A DNA stretch of 14,725 bases from Desulfobacteraceae bacterium (GCA_030638935.1 DAOWDR010000547.1:1-14725); one strand, 5' to 3'. Positions 6,997-14,725 are shown, counted from the stretch's first letter. Notes: generated by a model not told the origin, from the sequence alone. Program-made: numbers and translations.

Positions 6997-9393
6997 TTAC
7001 TTTTTGAACACTATCTCGTAGACATCCTTGTATTTTTTCGCAAAATGAAAGTTAATCCCTTCCTTGATATGCCCTGGAAGCTTCTTAAACTCACTTGTGA
7101 TCCCTTTGGGCAGGATAATCTCTTTGATTCCAATGCGGCGGGCAGCAATAATTTTTTCCTTTATCCCGCCCACGGGCAACACTTCTCCGGTGAGAGTGAG
7201 TTCACCGGTCATGGCAAGGGGACGCCGGACGGCTTTGCCCAGGCCCAAAGAAACCAGGGCCGTGGTTATGGTAACCCCTGCACTGGGGCCATCCTTGGGG
7301 GTTGCTCCCTCGGGCACGTGGATATGAATAAAAGAGTTGTCAAAATAGTCTTCTGCAATACCAAATGTTTTAAGATTTGCCCGGACATGGGACATGGCAA
7401 TGGCGGCTGATTCCTGCATCACCTCCCCTAACTTGCCGGTCAGTTTAAACCCGGAATTCTTCCCGTGGACCTTTATGGCCTCTATGGAAAGAGTAGCCCC
7501 GCCCATCTGGGTCCAGGCAAGTCCTGTAACAATGCCCACTCCCTTCATCTGTTTTTCCTTTGTAAAAAAAGGCGCTCCCAGATAACCTTCCAGGGATTTG
7601 ATATTAATCCGGATTTTTTTCTTTTTCTCTTTTAAGATGGTGACAATACTTTTTCTGATAATTTTGTTAAGCAGCTTTTCAAGACCCCTGACACCGGCCT
7701 CCCTGGCATATCCCTCAATGAGGTACCTGATGGTGGGGTCGGTGATGGTAATAATACTTTTTGTCAACTTATTGCGCTTCAACAATTTTGGCCACAGATG
7801 CTTTCTGGCAATCTCCATTTTCTCCGACGTGATATAACCGGACAGATTTATCCGGTCCATCCTGTCCAAAAGGGGGCCGGGAATGGTATCCAGTGTATTG
7901 GCCGTACAGATGAACAAAACCTTGGACAGATCAATGCGAAGATCCAGGTAATGGTCCAGGAACTCGGCATTCTGTTCAGGATCCAGAACTTCCAGCAGGG
8001 CCGAGGCCGGATCTCCCTGGTAGGAGGCTCCGATCTTGTCCACCTCATCCAGCATGATCACAGGATTTGCCACCTGGGTATCCTTGAGGGCCTGGACCAT
8101 TTTACCGGGCAATGCCCCCACATAGGTCCTCCTGTGCCCTTTAATTTCAGCCTCATCCCGCATTCCGCCAAGGCTGAACCGATAAAACTTTCGTCCCAGA
8201 GCTTCGGCTATGGATTTTCCGATTGAGGTTTTACCCACACCCGGCGGTCCCACAAACAGGATGATGGACCCGGATATATCTTTTTTATATACCCCTGCTG
8301 CAAAAAACTCGATGATCCGTTCTTTGACATCGGAAAGCCCGGCATGATCCCGTTCAAGGATCTCTTCGGCCCGGGTGATATCAATATTATCTTCAGAATG
8401 AATCCCCCAGGGAAAGGAGGTGACCCAGTCCAGGTAGTTTCTCGTCACCCCGTATTCAGAGGAACCAGTCTCCAAAACGGATAATTTTTCAATCTCCTCT
8501 CCAAAGCGTGTTACCACATGCTCCGGTGGGGAAAGCTTTTCAAATTTTTCCTTAAATTTATCCACATCAGAGGTTTTGTCATCCTTTTCCATACCCAATT
8601 CTTTCTGGATGGCCTTGAGCTGTTCCCTTAAAAAAAATTTTCGCTTGTTATCATCCACCTGGATATTCAGATCTTTCTGGATCTTTGCCTGAAGTTTGGC
8701 AATTTCGATCTCTTTTTGGAGCAGCATCAATACTTTTTTCATCCGCTCAATAACAGATTCAATTTCCAAAATTTTCTGGAGGTCATCCCCGGATGCCGTG
8801 GTAATGCCGGCTGCAAAATCGGTCAAAGGGGAGGGTTGATCCGGACTGAACCGGCCCAAATATTGTTTAAGCTCCTCTGAGTACAAGGGGTTTAAGGACA
8901 AAAGTTTTTTAATGGAACTGATAATGGAAATGGCATAGGCCTTTAATTTGTCTTCATCCTCTTCCATTTTTTCAAAGTATTCCACCTGGGCCACAAAGGG
9001 AGGTTTGTCAGATAAAAATTTTTTAATCTTAAACCGCTCAAGCCCCTGGGCAATAAACTGGACATGGCCTTCCACATCCGTAATGTTCAACATGCGGACA
9101 ACACATCCAACCTTTGGGAAATCATCTTTATACACATATTTTCCCTTTACCTCACTTAAATAGGAAAGGCCCAGAAGGTTTTTTGAATCCCTGGATGCTT
9201 TGCCCAAAGTCTCTTTCCACCGTTTTTTGTCAACAATCAAGGGCTGGACCTGGGCCGGCAGGTGGGGGCGTCCTGTAATGGGAACCAGGTACAAAATATC
9301 GGGTTTGACATTTTGCTGCACCAACCCGCTTTGGGTTTTCTCTTCTTCGTCATTTACTATTTCAGGCGTAATAGATTCGGTTTTATCAGCCAT
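6997..9393 (-). CDS. lon: ATP-dependent Lon protease
   Basis: Lon is a cytosolic hexameric AAA+ serine protease that degrades misfolded and specific regulatory proteins. The 798-residue product has the bacterial LonA layout. The substrate-binding N domain (about 30-230) begins with ILYLVPITGRPHLPAQVQPL and is followed by a coiled-coil segment. The AAA+ module has Walker A GPPGVGKT at 382-389 and Walker B IMLDEVDK with D449/E450. The C-terminal protease domain has catalytic S704 in DGPSAGV and K747 in GGIKEKI, 43 residues apart as in E. coli Lon. All catalytic residues are intact. The ATG at 9393 follows GAGGTGA. The gene appears monocistronic, ending in a strong terminator. I saw no clear heat-shock sigma32 promoter. 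Confidence 0.97.
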   Translation of the reverse strand: MADKTESITPEIVNDEEEKTQSGLVQQNVKPDILYLVPITGRPHLPAQVQPLIVDKKRWKETLGKASRDSKNLLGLSYLSEVKGKYVYKDDFPKVGCVVRMLNITDVEGHVQFIAQGLERFKIKKFLSDKPPFVAQVEYFEKMEEDEDKLKAYAISIISSIKKLLSLNPLYSEELKQYLGRFSPDQPSPLTDFAAGITTASGDDLQKILEIESVIERMKKVLMLLQKEIEIAKLQAKIQKDLNIQVDDNKRKFFLREQLKAIQKELGMEKDDKTSDVDKFKEKFEKLSPPEHVVTRFGEEIEKLSVLETGSSEYGVTRNYLDWVTSFPWGIHSEDNIDITRAEEILERDHAGLSDVKERIIEFFAAGVYKKDISGSIILFVGPPGVGKTSIGKSIAEALGRKFYRFSLGGMRDEAEIKGHRRTYVGALPGKMVQALKDTQVANPVIMLDEVDKIGASYQGDPASALLEVLDPEQNAEFLDHYLDLRIDLSKVLFICTANTLDTIPGPLLDRMDRINLSGYITSEKMEIARKHLWPKLLKRNKLTKSIITITDPTIRYLIEGYAREAGVRGLEKLLNKIIRKSIVTILKEKKKKIRINIKSLEGYLGAPFFTKEKQMKGVGIVTGLAWTQMGGATLSIEAIKVHGKNSGFKLTGKLGEVMQESAAIAMSHVRANLKTFGIAEDYFDNSFIHIHVPEGATPKDGPSAGVTITTALVSLGLGKAVRRPLAMTGELTLTGEVLPVGGIKEKIIAARRIGIKEIILPKGITSEFKKLPGHIKEGINFHFAKKYKDVYEIVFKK

Positions 9394-9462
9394 ATGTCAC
9401 CTCAAAAATTAGGATTAGAGTTATGATTACGACGATTGGTATTGAACTTTTAAATTACCCAT

Positions 9463-9492
9463 ATAATATAATTATATTTTCCATTCTGACAA
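9463..9492 (-). promoter_or_regulatory. Possible promoter of lon
   Basis: On the - strand TTGTCA (9492 to 9487) is followed after 16 bases by TATATT (9470 to 9465), or after 18 by TATTAT (9468 to 9463). The stretch is AT-rich, so chance matches are likely. It lies about 70 bases upstream of the lon start. Confidence 0.4.
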
Positions 9493-9585
9493 CATAAAAC
9501 ATTCTGAAAAAAACAAAATCCATACCATGGGAAAGCATTTAAATTTACTTGCCCAATAATATGGATTATGCCGGCTAATTATTTA

Positions 9586-9609
9586 TCGGGTTATTTGTCG
9601 GGTTATTTG
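9586..9609. repeat. Tandem 12-bp repeat, two copies
   Basis: TCGGGTTATTTG occurs twice head to tail (9586-9597 and 9598-9609), and a partial match (TCTAATTTTTG) follows. It sits immediately after the stop of the small feo gene. It is probably a replication-slippage duplication; no function is implied. The rest of 9394-9610 is AT-rich spacer. Confidence 0.6.
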
Positions 9610-9610
9610 T

Positions 9611-9787
9611 CTAATTTTTGTCTATAATTTTAAAGGGCTGACTTTGGTTGCAATTACCATTTTTTTCCCCGGAAGAGCAGCCGCGGCTGCAATTACATCC
9701 TCCCTCCCCTTTGTAGATCCGTACAAAACTTCGGATGCTGAAAAACACAGCAGCAGCCACTATAATTCCCACAAGTATGTTATCCAT
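9611..9787 (-). CDS. FeoB-associated Cys-rich membrane protein
   Basis: This 58-residue gene is short but well supported. The ATG at 9787 follows GGGAG by seven bases and starts 17 bases after the feoB stop on the same strand. The product begins MDNILVGIIVAAAVFFSIRS, a single membrane helix (about 3-18). A basic stretch FVRIYKG follows, then a Cys-rich tail GCNCSRGCSSG with Cys31, 33 and 37 plus Cys46. This layout matches the FeoB-associated Cys-rich membrane protein family (PF12669 type), found directly after feoB in many anaerobes. It probably assists ferrous iron uptake at the inner membrane, perhaps as a FeoC-like accessory or metal relay; its exact function is not established. No terminator was found after it. 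Confidence 0.88.
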   Translation of the reverse strand: MDNILVGIIVAAAVFFSIRSFVRIYKGEGGCNCSRGCSSGEKNGNCNQSQPFKIIDKN

Positions 9788-9804
9788 TTTCTTTACTCCC
9801 CATA

Positions 9805-12021
9805 TCAGGACAGGATCAAAGAACCGACCTGGTAAACCGCCACTGACAATCCAAGGGCCAGAGCTGTATTAAAAATAACTGAAAAGGCCGCCCACTTCCA
9901 GGAGCCTGCTTCCTTTGCTATACAAACCACCGTGACAAAACAGGGGGCATAAAAAATCGTAAAAATAATCAGACTGAAGGCAGTTAAAGGCCCCCAACCC
10001 TCTTCTGTCCTGAGCCGGTCTGAAAGTGACTCGGTATCTTCCGGATCAACCTCGCCAAGGGAATAAGCCGTACCAAGGGTGGATACCACGACTTCTTTGG
10101 CGGCAAAGCCACCCACAAGAGCGATATTGGTACGCCAGTCAAACCCGGCAAATTTTGTAACCCTCTCCAAAGCAACCCCCAAACGGCCTGCAAAGGAATT
10201 TTTCAGCCCTGCCTGGGCTTCTTCCAGATCGATCTGGTGAAGATCCTGTTTTAGGGCCAGGGTCCGGGGTGAGACGGCATCAGTTTTAAGGATACTGAGT
10301 TCTTCCAACACCCGGGCACTGGCGCCTTGGGTAACCATGGTTCTCTTAAGTTCAAACTGCTGTTTTTCAACCATGTCAAGCCCGGGGAAGGTCATCATAG
10401 CCCAGAGCAGAATGGAAATCCCCAGGATAACGGTCCCGGCCTTTTTCACATATTGCCAGGTTCTTTCCCATGTATGGATAAAAAGTCCTTTAATGGTGGG
10501 CAAACGATAGGGCGGCAACTCCATGACAAATGGGGTGGCCTCACCTTTAATAATAGTCGACCTCAACAACCTTGCCACAAGGAGAGCCCCCACCCAGGAA
10601 ATCAGGGTGATCATAAGCATTACCAGGGCCTTGTTTTCAGAGAAAAATGCGGCCACAAGCAGGGCAAAAACAGGCAATTTGGCACCACAGTTCATAAAGG
10701 GAACCGTCAAAAGGGTTGCCAGTCGTTCCTTGGGGGATTTAAGGGTCCTTGTTGCCATGACGCCGGGAACAGCACACCCTCCTGCAATCCCCCCGGATAC
10801 GATGAAAGCCATAACCGAACTGCCATGGAGTCCGAAGATTCTAAACACCCGGTCCAGCATAAATGCCATCCGGGCCAGATATCCTGAATCTTCCAGAAAT
10901 GATATTCCCAGAAACATAAACATGATCAAAGGAACAAATCCCAAAACCCCGCCCACGCCGTCGATAATGCCGGAAACCACCAGGGATTTTAAAAGGCCGT
11001 CGGGCAGGGAACCCTCTGCCACCGAACCCAGCCAGCCAAAGAATGCTTCAAACCACCCCATGGGAATTTCCCCATAGGTAAAGGTAAAATGATACAATCC
11101 CATGAGGATTGCCACCCTGATCACAGGGCCTGCAAGCCGATTTGTAACTATCTTGTCTATTTTGTCAGATTGCTGGAGACGATTTGGGTCATGGGCATAG
11201 GACACCACATTCTGCTTTAAAACCGAATTAATGAACCCGTAACGCTGGTCAGCTATCATCCCCTCGGGATGGGTATCCAGGGTTACATTCAAATGGCGGG
11301 TCACTTTTTCGACAATTGAAAGCAAAAGAGACTCAACATGGTTGTTTTCAATGTTTCCAATTTCCATAATCTGTTTGTCATTTTCAAGGTATTTTAAGGC
11401 TGTCCACCGGGCCGGATAGGTCTGGGTCAAAAAATTGTTTGAAACAATAATTGCTTCCATTTTATCCAGGGCTTCATCCAGATCCGACCCATAGGAAATA
11501 TTTAATGGGGTCACCTCTTTGTCCCCATTACCGGCAATGGCGGTGGCAATGGTGGTGAGCAATTTTTTCTTACCCTCTCCGCTTCTGGCAACCGTAGGCA
11601 CCACTGGAACGTTTAAGAGCCGGGACAATTTTTCAATATTAATCCGTATCCCGCGTTTTTTAGCCACATCCATCATATTCAGGGCCACACAGACAGGAAC
11701 CCCCATCTCCATGAACTGGACCGACAGGTATAGATTTCTTTCCAGGTTGGAGGCATCCACAATATTGACAATCATGGAAGGATTTTCATTCACCAGATAA
11801 TCCCTTGCAACCACTTCCTCCAGGGAATAGGCCGTCAAAGAATAGGTGCCGGGAAGATCCACCACATTAAATTGTCCTGCATCACTGACACAGGTTCCCT
11901 GCTTTTTTTCAACGGTTACCCCGGGATAATTTCCCACATGCTGCCGGGCCCCGGTCAGTTCATTAAAAAGTGTTGTTTTGCCGGAATTCGGATTCCCGGC
12001 CAATGCAATAGCAAGACTCAT
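9805..12021 (-). CDS. feoB: Ferrous iron transport protein B
   Basis: FeoB is the inner-membrane Fe(II) transporter with a cytosolic GTPase domain. The 738-residue protein has the full N-terminal G domain: G1 GNPNSGKTT (9-17), G2 T36 in NYPGVT, G3 DLPG (55-58) and G4 NMMD (115-118). A helical GDI-like linker follows. The membrane domain contains two gate-type repeats, with the conserved segments GCAVPGVMATRT and FMNCGAKLPVFALL, including the conserved Cys of each. The C-terminal helices run to the stop. The start is one base after the feoA stop (TGA-G-ATG), with the ribosome site AGAGGTG inside the end of feoA, so translation is coupled. The gene is the second in feoA-feoB-small Cys protein, expected to be iron-repressed by the divergent DtxR-family protein. 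Confidence 0.97.
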   Translation of the reverse strand: MSLAIALAGNPNSGKTTLFNELTGARQHVGNYPGVTVEKKQGTCVSDAGQFNVVDLPGTYSLTAYSLEEVVARDYLVNENPSMIVNIVDASNLERNLYLSVQFMEMGVPVCVALNMMDVAKKRGIRINIEKLSRLLNVPVVPTVARSGEGKKKLLTTIATAIAGNGDKEVTPLNISYGSDLDEALDKMEAIIVSNNFLTQTYPARWTALKYLENDKQIMEIGNIENNHVESLLLSIVEKVTRHLNVTLDTHPEGMIADQRYGFINSVLKQNVVSYAHDPNRLQQSDKIDKIVTNRLAGPVIRVAILMGLYHFTFTYGEIPMGWFEAFFGWLGSVAEGSLPDGLLKSLVVSGIIDGVGGVLGFVPLIMFMFLGISFLEDSGYLARMAFMLDRVFRIFGLHGSSVMAFIVSGGIAGGCAVPGVMATRTLKSPKERLATLLTVPFMNCGAKLPVFALLVAAFFSENKALVMLMITLISWVGALLVARLLRSTIIKGEATPFVMELPPYRLPTIKGLFIHTWERTWQYVKKAGTVILGISILLWAMMTFPGLDMVEKQQFELKRTMVTQGASARVLEELSILKTDAVSPRTLALKQDLHQIDLEEAQAGLKNSFAGRLGVALERVTKFAGFDWRTNIALVGGFAAKEVVVSTLGTAYSLGEVDPEDTESLSDRLRTEEGWGPLTAFSLIIFTIFYAPCFVTVVCIAKEAGSWKWAAFSVIFNTALALGLSVAVYQVGSLILS

Positions 12022-12022
12022 C

Positions 12023-12253
12023 TCAATTCACCTCTACTTGAATAAAATCGGCTTCGTTGTTGCGAAGTGTCAGTGTAAATCCCATAATTCTCAATGAGAC
12101 CGGATCAAACAAAGGGGCTCTCCCCTGTACTTTTATTTCTTTTCCAGGCACAAGCCCCATATCCCGAATCCGCCTGCCAAGCTCTCCTGAACCTTTGACA
12201 GAAACAATAACTCCGGTCTGGTTCTCCTGCATCTCTCTTAATTTTATTATCAC
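12023..12253 (-). CDS. feoA: Ferrous iron transport protein A
   Basis: FeoA is a small cytosolic SH3-fold protein needed for FeoB activity. The 76-residue product shows the family pattern: a GSGELGRRIRDMGLVPG segment (about 21-37), then APLFDPVSLRIMGFTLTLRNNEA (about 46-68). The start is GTG at 12253, chosen because GAGGAAA lies nine bases upstream and the extra N-terminal KLREMQENQTG aligns with the usual FeoA beginning. An in-frame ATG at 12232 would remove that part and has poorer spacing. It is the first gene of the operon, with the promoter and operator at 12301-12338. Confidence 0.94.
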   Translation of the reverse strand: MIIKLREMQENQTGVIVSVKGSGELGRRIRDMGLVPGKEIKVQGRAPLFDPVSLRIMGFTLTLRNNEADFIQVEVN

Positions 12254-12300
12254 TTTTTATTTCCTCTTGAATGGGTTTGGATAATTATGCATGCTTTAAA

Positions 12301-12330
12301 ATTAAAAGTTTTATATACCTAACTTTTAAT
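12301..12330. promoter_or_regulatory. Inverted-repeat operator candidate for the feo operon
   Basis: ATTAAAAGTT (12301-12310) and AACTTTTAAT (12321-12330) are perfect inverted 10-bp arms separated by exactly 10 bases (TTATATACCT). The repeat covers the -10 and most of the spacer of the feo promoter, so a bound protein would block RNA polymerase. The half TTAGGTATA on the - strand resembles the TTAGGT arms of DtxR/IdeR sites. The divergent DtxR-family repressor is the expected ligand; this is an inference. Confidence 0.65.
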
Positions 12331-12338
12331 CAAGTCAA
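12310..12338 (-). promoter_or_regulatory. Promoter of the feoAB operon
   Basis: On the - strand TTGACT (12338 to 12333) is followed after 17 bases by TATAAA (12315 to 12310), each one mismatch from consensus. The -10 ends 57 bases before the feoA GTG. It is overlaid by the inverted repeat at 12301-12330. Confidence 0.7.
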
Positions 12339-12371
12339 GAATATTTACTTACTGAATAAAAAAATTATTAT

Positions 12372-12399
12372 TTGACTTACTATATAATCTCTGTATAAA
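12372..12399 (+). promoter_or_regulatory. Promoter of the DtxR-family regulator gene
   Basis: TTGACT (12372-12377) lies 16 bases before TATAAA (12394-12399), giving a leader of about 25 bases to the ATG at 12432. The -35 hexamer is the same as that of the feo promoter. The element ACTTACT occurs here (12375-12381) and again 28 bases upstream (12347-12353), a possible second regulator site for autoregulation. Confidence 0.6.
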
Positions 12400-12431
12400 G
12401 ATAGCAGGTGAATCAAAATGGAGAAACAACA

Positions 12432-12845
12432 ATGACCAAAGAGAATAAACTTTCCGAAAGCCTTGAAGACTACCTTGAAACCATACTGGAACTCCAGACA
12501 AATAATACTGTTGCCCGGTCAAAAGATATTGCCGAAAAAATGGACATTAAACGAGGCTCTGTCACAGGAATGCTCAAAAAACTGGCAGCCCAAAATTTTA
12601 TCAATTATGAGCCCTATGGATATGTTACCCTAACGCCTTCCGGAAGAAAAATTGCCAAGGAGATTGAAGCCCGCCACATTCTGTTGAAGGATTTTTTGTA
12701 CAGGATACTGGGGGTGGAAGAAAAAGCAGCCAATGACGCAGCCTGCCGCATGGAACATGCCATGGACAAATCCACCTTTAAAAAATTAAAACAATTTATC
12801 TCCACCATAGACGCCTGCCCCCATTGCGACATCGAAGAATCATAG
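12432..12845 (+). CDS. DtxR-family iron-dependent transcriptional repressor
   Basis: This is a 137-residue metal-sensing repressor. The N-terminal winged helix (about 5-65) includes DIAEKMDIKRGSVTGMLKKL as the recognition region and a wing at YEPYGYVTLTPSG. The dimerisation/metal domain contains ARHILLKDFL and ACRMEH, in which C105, E108 and H109 correspond to the Cys-X2-Glu-His metal ligands of DtxR, a Cys rather than the MntR-type acidic ligand. This favours Fe(II) sensing. There is no C-terminal SH3 domain, and the tail DACPHCDIEES adds two Cys. The ATG at 12432 has TGGAG eight bases upstream and is preferred over an in-frame GTG at 12408. It is divergent from feoAB and most likely represses it when iron is sufficient. 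Confidence 0.92.
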   Translation: MTKENKLSESLEDYLETILELQTNNTVARSKDIAEKMDIKRGSVTGMLKKLAAQNFINYEPYGYVTLTPSGRKIAKEIEARHILLKDFLYRILGVEEKAANDAACRMEHAMDKSTFKKLKQFISTIDACPHCDIEES

Positions 12846-12854
12846 AGGGCTTTC

Positions 12855-12892
12855 GGTAAAACCAATCCAAAATCAGGTTACCTTATTTTTTT
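12855..12892 (+). terminator. Weak terminator of the DtxR-family gene
   Basis: GGTAA (12855-12859) pairs with TTACC (12878-12882), extended by CC/GG across a two-base bulge, and is followed by TTATTTTTTT. It begins 10 bases after the stop, between convergent genes. The stem is short, so strength is doubtful. Confidence 0.4.
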
Positions 12893-12930
12893 ATACCCAC
12901 TCCATTGGACTTTATAGCAAAAACATTTGG

Positions 12931-13797
12931 TTACATAAGCGGGTTAACCGAAAAAACAGCAGTAGCTGTCAGGCCTTTCTGCTTTTTTGTAATTATTTTT
13001 TGGCTGGATATGGACTCAAGGTGTTCATGGATAATTTTTTCAAGCAGGGTTCCTGGTTTATCACTCACCTTTGAAAAAAATGCCATCTGATTATCAAATT
13101 CCTGTTCCAGGCTTATCTTTTGGTCCCACTCAACCGTGTCAAAAACGATATCCGGAAAAAGCCCCAGGGAAAAAAGCAGATTAATTTTGAACAAAATACT
13201 CTGGGGTTTGTCATCCAGGGTGCTGTCCATTATCTTTTCCCAGAGATCCATTAGAATAGGAGACTGCTTTCTGGCTGCCCAGCCCCGGATGGCACATCCA
13301 TTTTTGGAGCATGCCATCATTTTAAAAAATGAGTCTGCACTGGCCACTCCAGGGGACATAAAGGCCACGACCAGGTCAAATTGTTTTTCCCAGTCCTTTT
13401 TTTGAATATCAAGCTTGTGCCAATCTTCTGATAAAATAATAATCCGGTCAGCCAAATCCGGAGATAATCGCTGGTAAAATCGATCCAGCATGCCCTGGGA
13501 AAAATCAAGGGCTGTCACACAGGCACCGTTTTTTGCCAGGGCCATGGCCAAAAGCCCTGTACCACAACCTATTTCAAGCACCTTCATGCCCTCAAATAAA
13601 AGGCCTTTTTGTCCCAGCAACCCAAGTGTTTTTTCAAGCCGCCGGTCTTCCACCTCTTTTTTGCTTTTGTCGTAGGTTGTGGAAGCCTTATCCCAGTATT
13701 CCGGTGTGGAAAACCCTTTGTGAACGGCATAGGTATCGCTTGATTTATCTTTTTCCCACTCATTGATCCAGAAGGCTTGATTAAATATAGTATCCAT
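12931..13797 (-). CDS. Class I SAM-dependent methyltransferase, substrate unknown
   Basis: The 288-residue protein has a Rossmann-type methyltransferase core. Motif I VLEIGCGTGLL lies at 73-83 (SAM-binding glycine loop), motif II ALDFS at 96-100 has the acidic ribose-binding residue, and FDLVVAFMSPGV is the motif IV/post-I strand region. An N-terminal segment of about 65 residues with FWINEWEKDKSSDTY precedes the core, and about 130 residues follow that may form the substrate cap. No substrate-specific motif is recognised; methylation of a small molecule is as likely as of a macromolecule. The start is 3 bases after the stop of the RND permease gene, with GGAG about 15 bases upstream, so the two are probably co-transcribed. 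It ends convergent with the DtxR-family gene. Confidence 0.85.
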   Translation of the reverse strand: MDTIFNQAFWINEWEKDKSSDTYAVHKGFSTPEYWDKASTTYDKSKKEVEDRRLEKTLGLLGQKGLLFEGMKVLEIGCGTGLLAMALAKNGACVTALDFSQGMLDRFYQRLSPDLADRIIILSEDWHKLDIQKKDWEKQFDLVVAFMSPGVASADSFFKMMACSKNGCAIRGWAARKQSPILMDLWEKIMDSTLDDKPQSILFKINLLFSLGLFPDIVFDTVEWDQKISLEQEFDNQMAFFSKVSDKPGTLLEKIIHEHLESISSQKIITKKQKGLTATAVFSVNPLM

Positions 13798-13800
13798 ATT

Positions 13801-14725
13801 TTATTTAATTTTCTCCATATAATTTTCCGGTCCATCCATTTCCAGGCCGGTATCTTCCACATATTCTTCCTTTGGCATGAAGATGCAAGTTATATCCACT
13901 ATCACCACATAGAGAGCCGGTACAAAAACCAGGGTCAATCCAGTGGCTGCAATAAGGCCGAAACTGATGCTCACGGCCATGGGGATGAGAAACTGGGCCT
14001 GGAAACTGGTTTCCAGAAGCAAGGGAAAAAGACCGGCCACCGTGGTCACAGAGGTGAGCAGTACAGGTCTAAAACGGCTTTGCCCTGCCTCTATTACCGA
14101 ATCAAAAAGGGCCGCCCCATTACGCACCTTCCCATTGATAAAATCAATGAGGATCAAAGAATCATTGATCACAATCCCGGACAGGGCCACAATCCCGAAA
14201 ATACTGATCATGGTTATATCCAGCCCCATGACAAAATGTCCGAAAATAGCGCCTATAAGGCCGAAGGGGATGGCAGTCATAATGATCACCGGCTGAATAT
14301 AAGACCTGAACTGGCTGGCCAGCAATAAAAACATAACCATTGCTGCCAGGGAGAAACCTTTGATCAGGCTATCAATGGATTCTTCGGTCCGCTTGGCCTG
14401 GCCCTCAAGGTCATAGGAGACTCCCGGGAATCGGTTCACAAGAGCATCTAAAAAACCAGCTCTTAGATTCTCCACAATTTTCCGGGCATTGGCCACATCT
14501 TCGTCAATATCCGATATTACTGTGATCACCCGTTTTCTTTCCACCCGCTGGATGGTGGAATAGCCCTGTTCCATCTCAAGGCGGGCCACCTGGTTCAAGG
14601 GGATCTGCCGGCCGTCCCGGGTGTGGATTCTCAAATCATCTATGCTGGCTTCAGATTCTCTTTCCCTTTGCGAATACCTGACCATAACCTTGATATCATC
14701 TTTTCCCCGCTGGATCTTCAAGGCC
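13801..14725 (-). CDS. RND efflux permease, C-terminal part (5' end outside window)
   Basis: This is the end of a large inner-membrane proton-driven RND (HAE1-like) permease; about 307 residues are visible and the frame continues past the window edge. A TTG near 14721 is internal, since the upstream codon is open and the text LKIQRGKDDIKVMVRY is typical of the middle of these pumps. It is followed by the periplasmic PC1/PC2 porter part (about 25-120). The C-terminal membrane block then matches TM8 to TM12, including the conserved GIVALSGIVINDSLILIDF and FRPVLLTSVTTVAGLFPLLL. A hydrophilic tail ends it. Partner genes (membrane fusion protein, outer membrane factor) would lie upstream, outside the window. 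The methyltransferase follows by 3 bases. Substrate cannot be inferred. Confidence 0.93.
   Translation of the reverse strand, partial: ALKIQRGKDDIKVMVRYSQRERESEASIDDLRIHTRDGRQIPLNQVARLEMEQGYSTIQRVERKRVITVISDIDEDVANARKIVENLRAGFLDALVNRFPGVSYDLEGQAKRTEESIDSLIKGFSLAAMVMFLLLASQFRSYIQPVIIMTAIPFGLIGAIFGHFVMGLDITMISIFGIVALSGIVINDSLILIDFINGKVRNGAALFDSVIEAGQSRFRPVLLTSVTTVAGLFPLLLETSFQAQFLIPMAVSISFGLIAATGLTLVFVPALYVVIVDITCIFMPKEEYVEDTGLEMDGPENYMEKIK

Noticed and set aside
9394..9540. Sigma32 heat-shock promoter for lon
   Set aside because: No CTTGAA-N13-CCCAT pattern could be found; only a weak sigma70-like match.
9644..9835. 63-codon open frame on the + strand
   Set aside because: It is antisense to the FeoB-associated small gene, which has far better evidence.
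10327..11077. Two overlapping + strand open frames of about 185 codons
   Set aside because: Both are antisense to the conserved feoB membrane domain and look like low-complexity mirror translations.
12939..12951. GGTTAACC palindrome near the methyltransferase 3' end
   Set aside because: It lies inside the coding sequence and is only 8 bp, within chance expectation.
13777..14328. 183-codon open frame on the + strand
   Set aside because: It lies antisense to the RND permease, whose membrane motifs are unmistakable, and has no ribosome site or family features.

Overview
The window reads as ordinary chromosomal DNA of an anaerobic, motile Gram-negative bacterium, most likely a Desulfobacterota member near Desulfobacteraceae. 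That placement is an inference from overall protein flavour, moderate AT richness, and the mix of a compact flagellin, ATP-dependent Lon, Feo iron uptake and an RND pump. It was not tested by a database search. No mobile element, CRISPR array, rRNA or tRNA was seen.

Region 1 (1-4291) is the S-adenosylmethionine cycle. The tail of an unidentified + strand gene (3-56) faces ahcY (SAH hydrolase, - strand), which ends in a strong intrinsic terminator. Upstream of ahcY on the same strand lies metK (SAM synthetase), with a hairpin between them. A PfkB-family sugar kinase, very probably adenosine kinase, is divergent from metK. Together MetK makes SAM, AhcY splits SAH into homocysteine and adenosine, and the kinase converts adenosine to AMP. 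Both divergent promoters are readable.

Region 2 (4292-6996) holds a short flagellin with a near-consensus sigma70-type promoter, an orphan NarL/FixJ response regulator, a 372-base gap with a long G-U-tolerant hairpin, and a small secreted protein of unknown function. A terminator serving lon closes the region.

Region 3 (6997-9610) is lon on the - strand with a possible upstream promoter, followed by AT-rich spacer containing a short tandem repeat.

Region 4 (9611-12845) is a ferrous iron module. The - strand operon runs feoA, feoB, then a 58-residue FeoB-associated Cys-rich membrane protein. Divergent from it is a DtxR-family repressor with a Cys-type metal site. The intergenic region has a perfect 10-10-10 inverted repeat lying over the feo promoter, a strong operator candidate.

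Region 5 (12931-14725) is the 3' part of an RND efflux permease followed three bases later by a class I methyltransferase, both on the - strand.

The most useful points for a reader are the unlisted small feo gene, the feo operator/promoter overlap, the SAM-cycle kinase assignment, and the unexplained hairpin and secreted protein in region 2. Nothing here clearly amounts to a new defence or mobile system.
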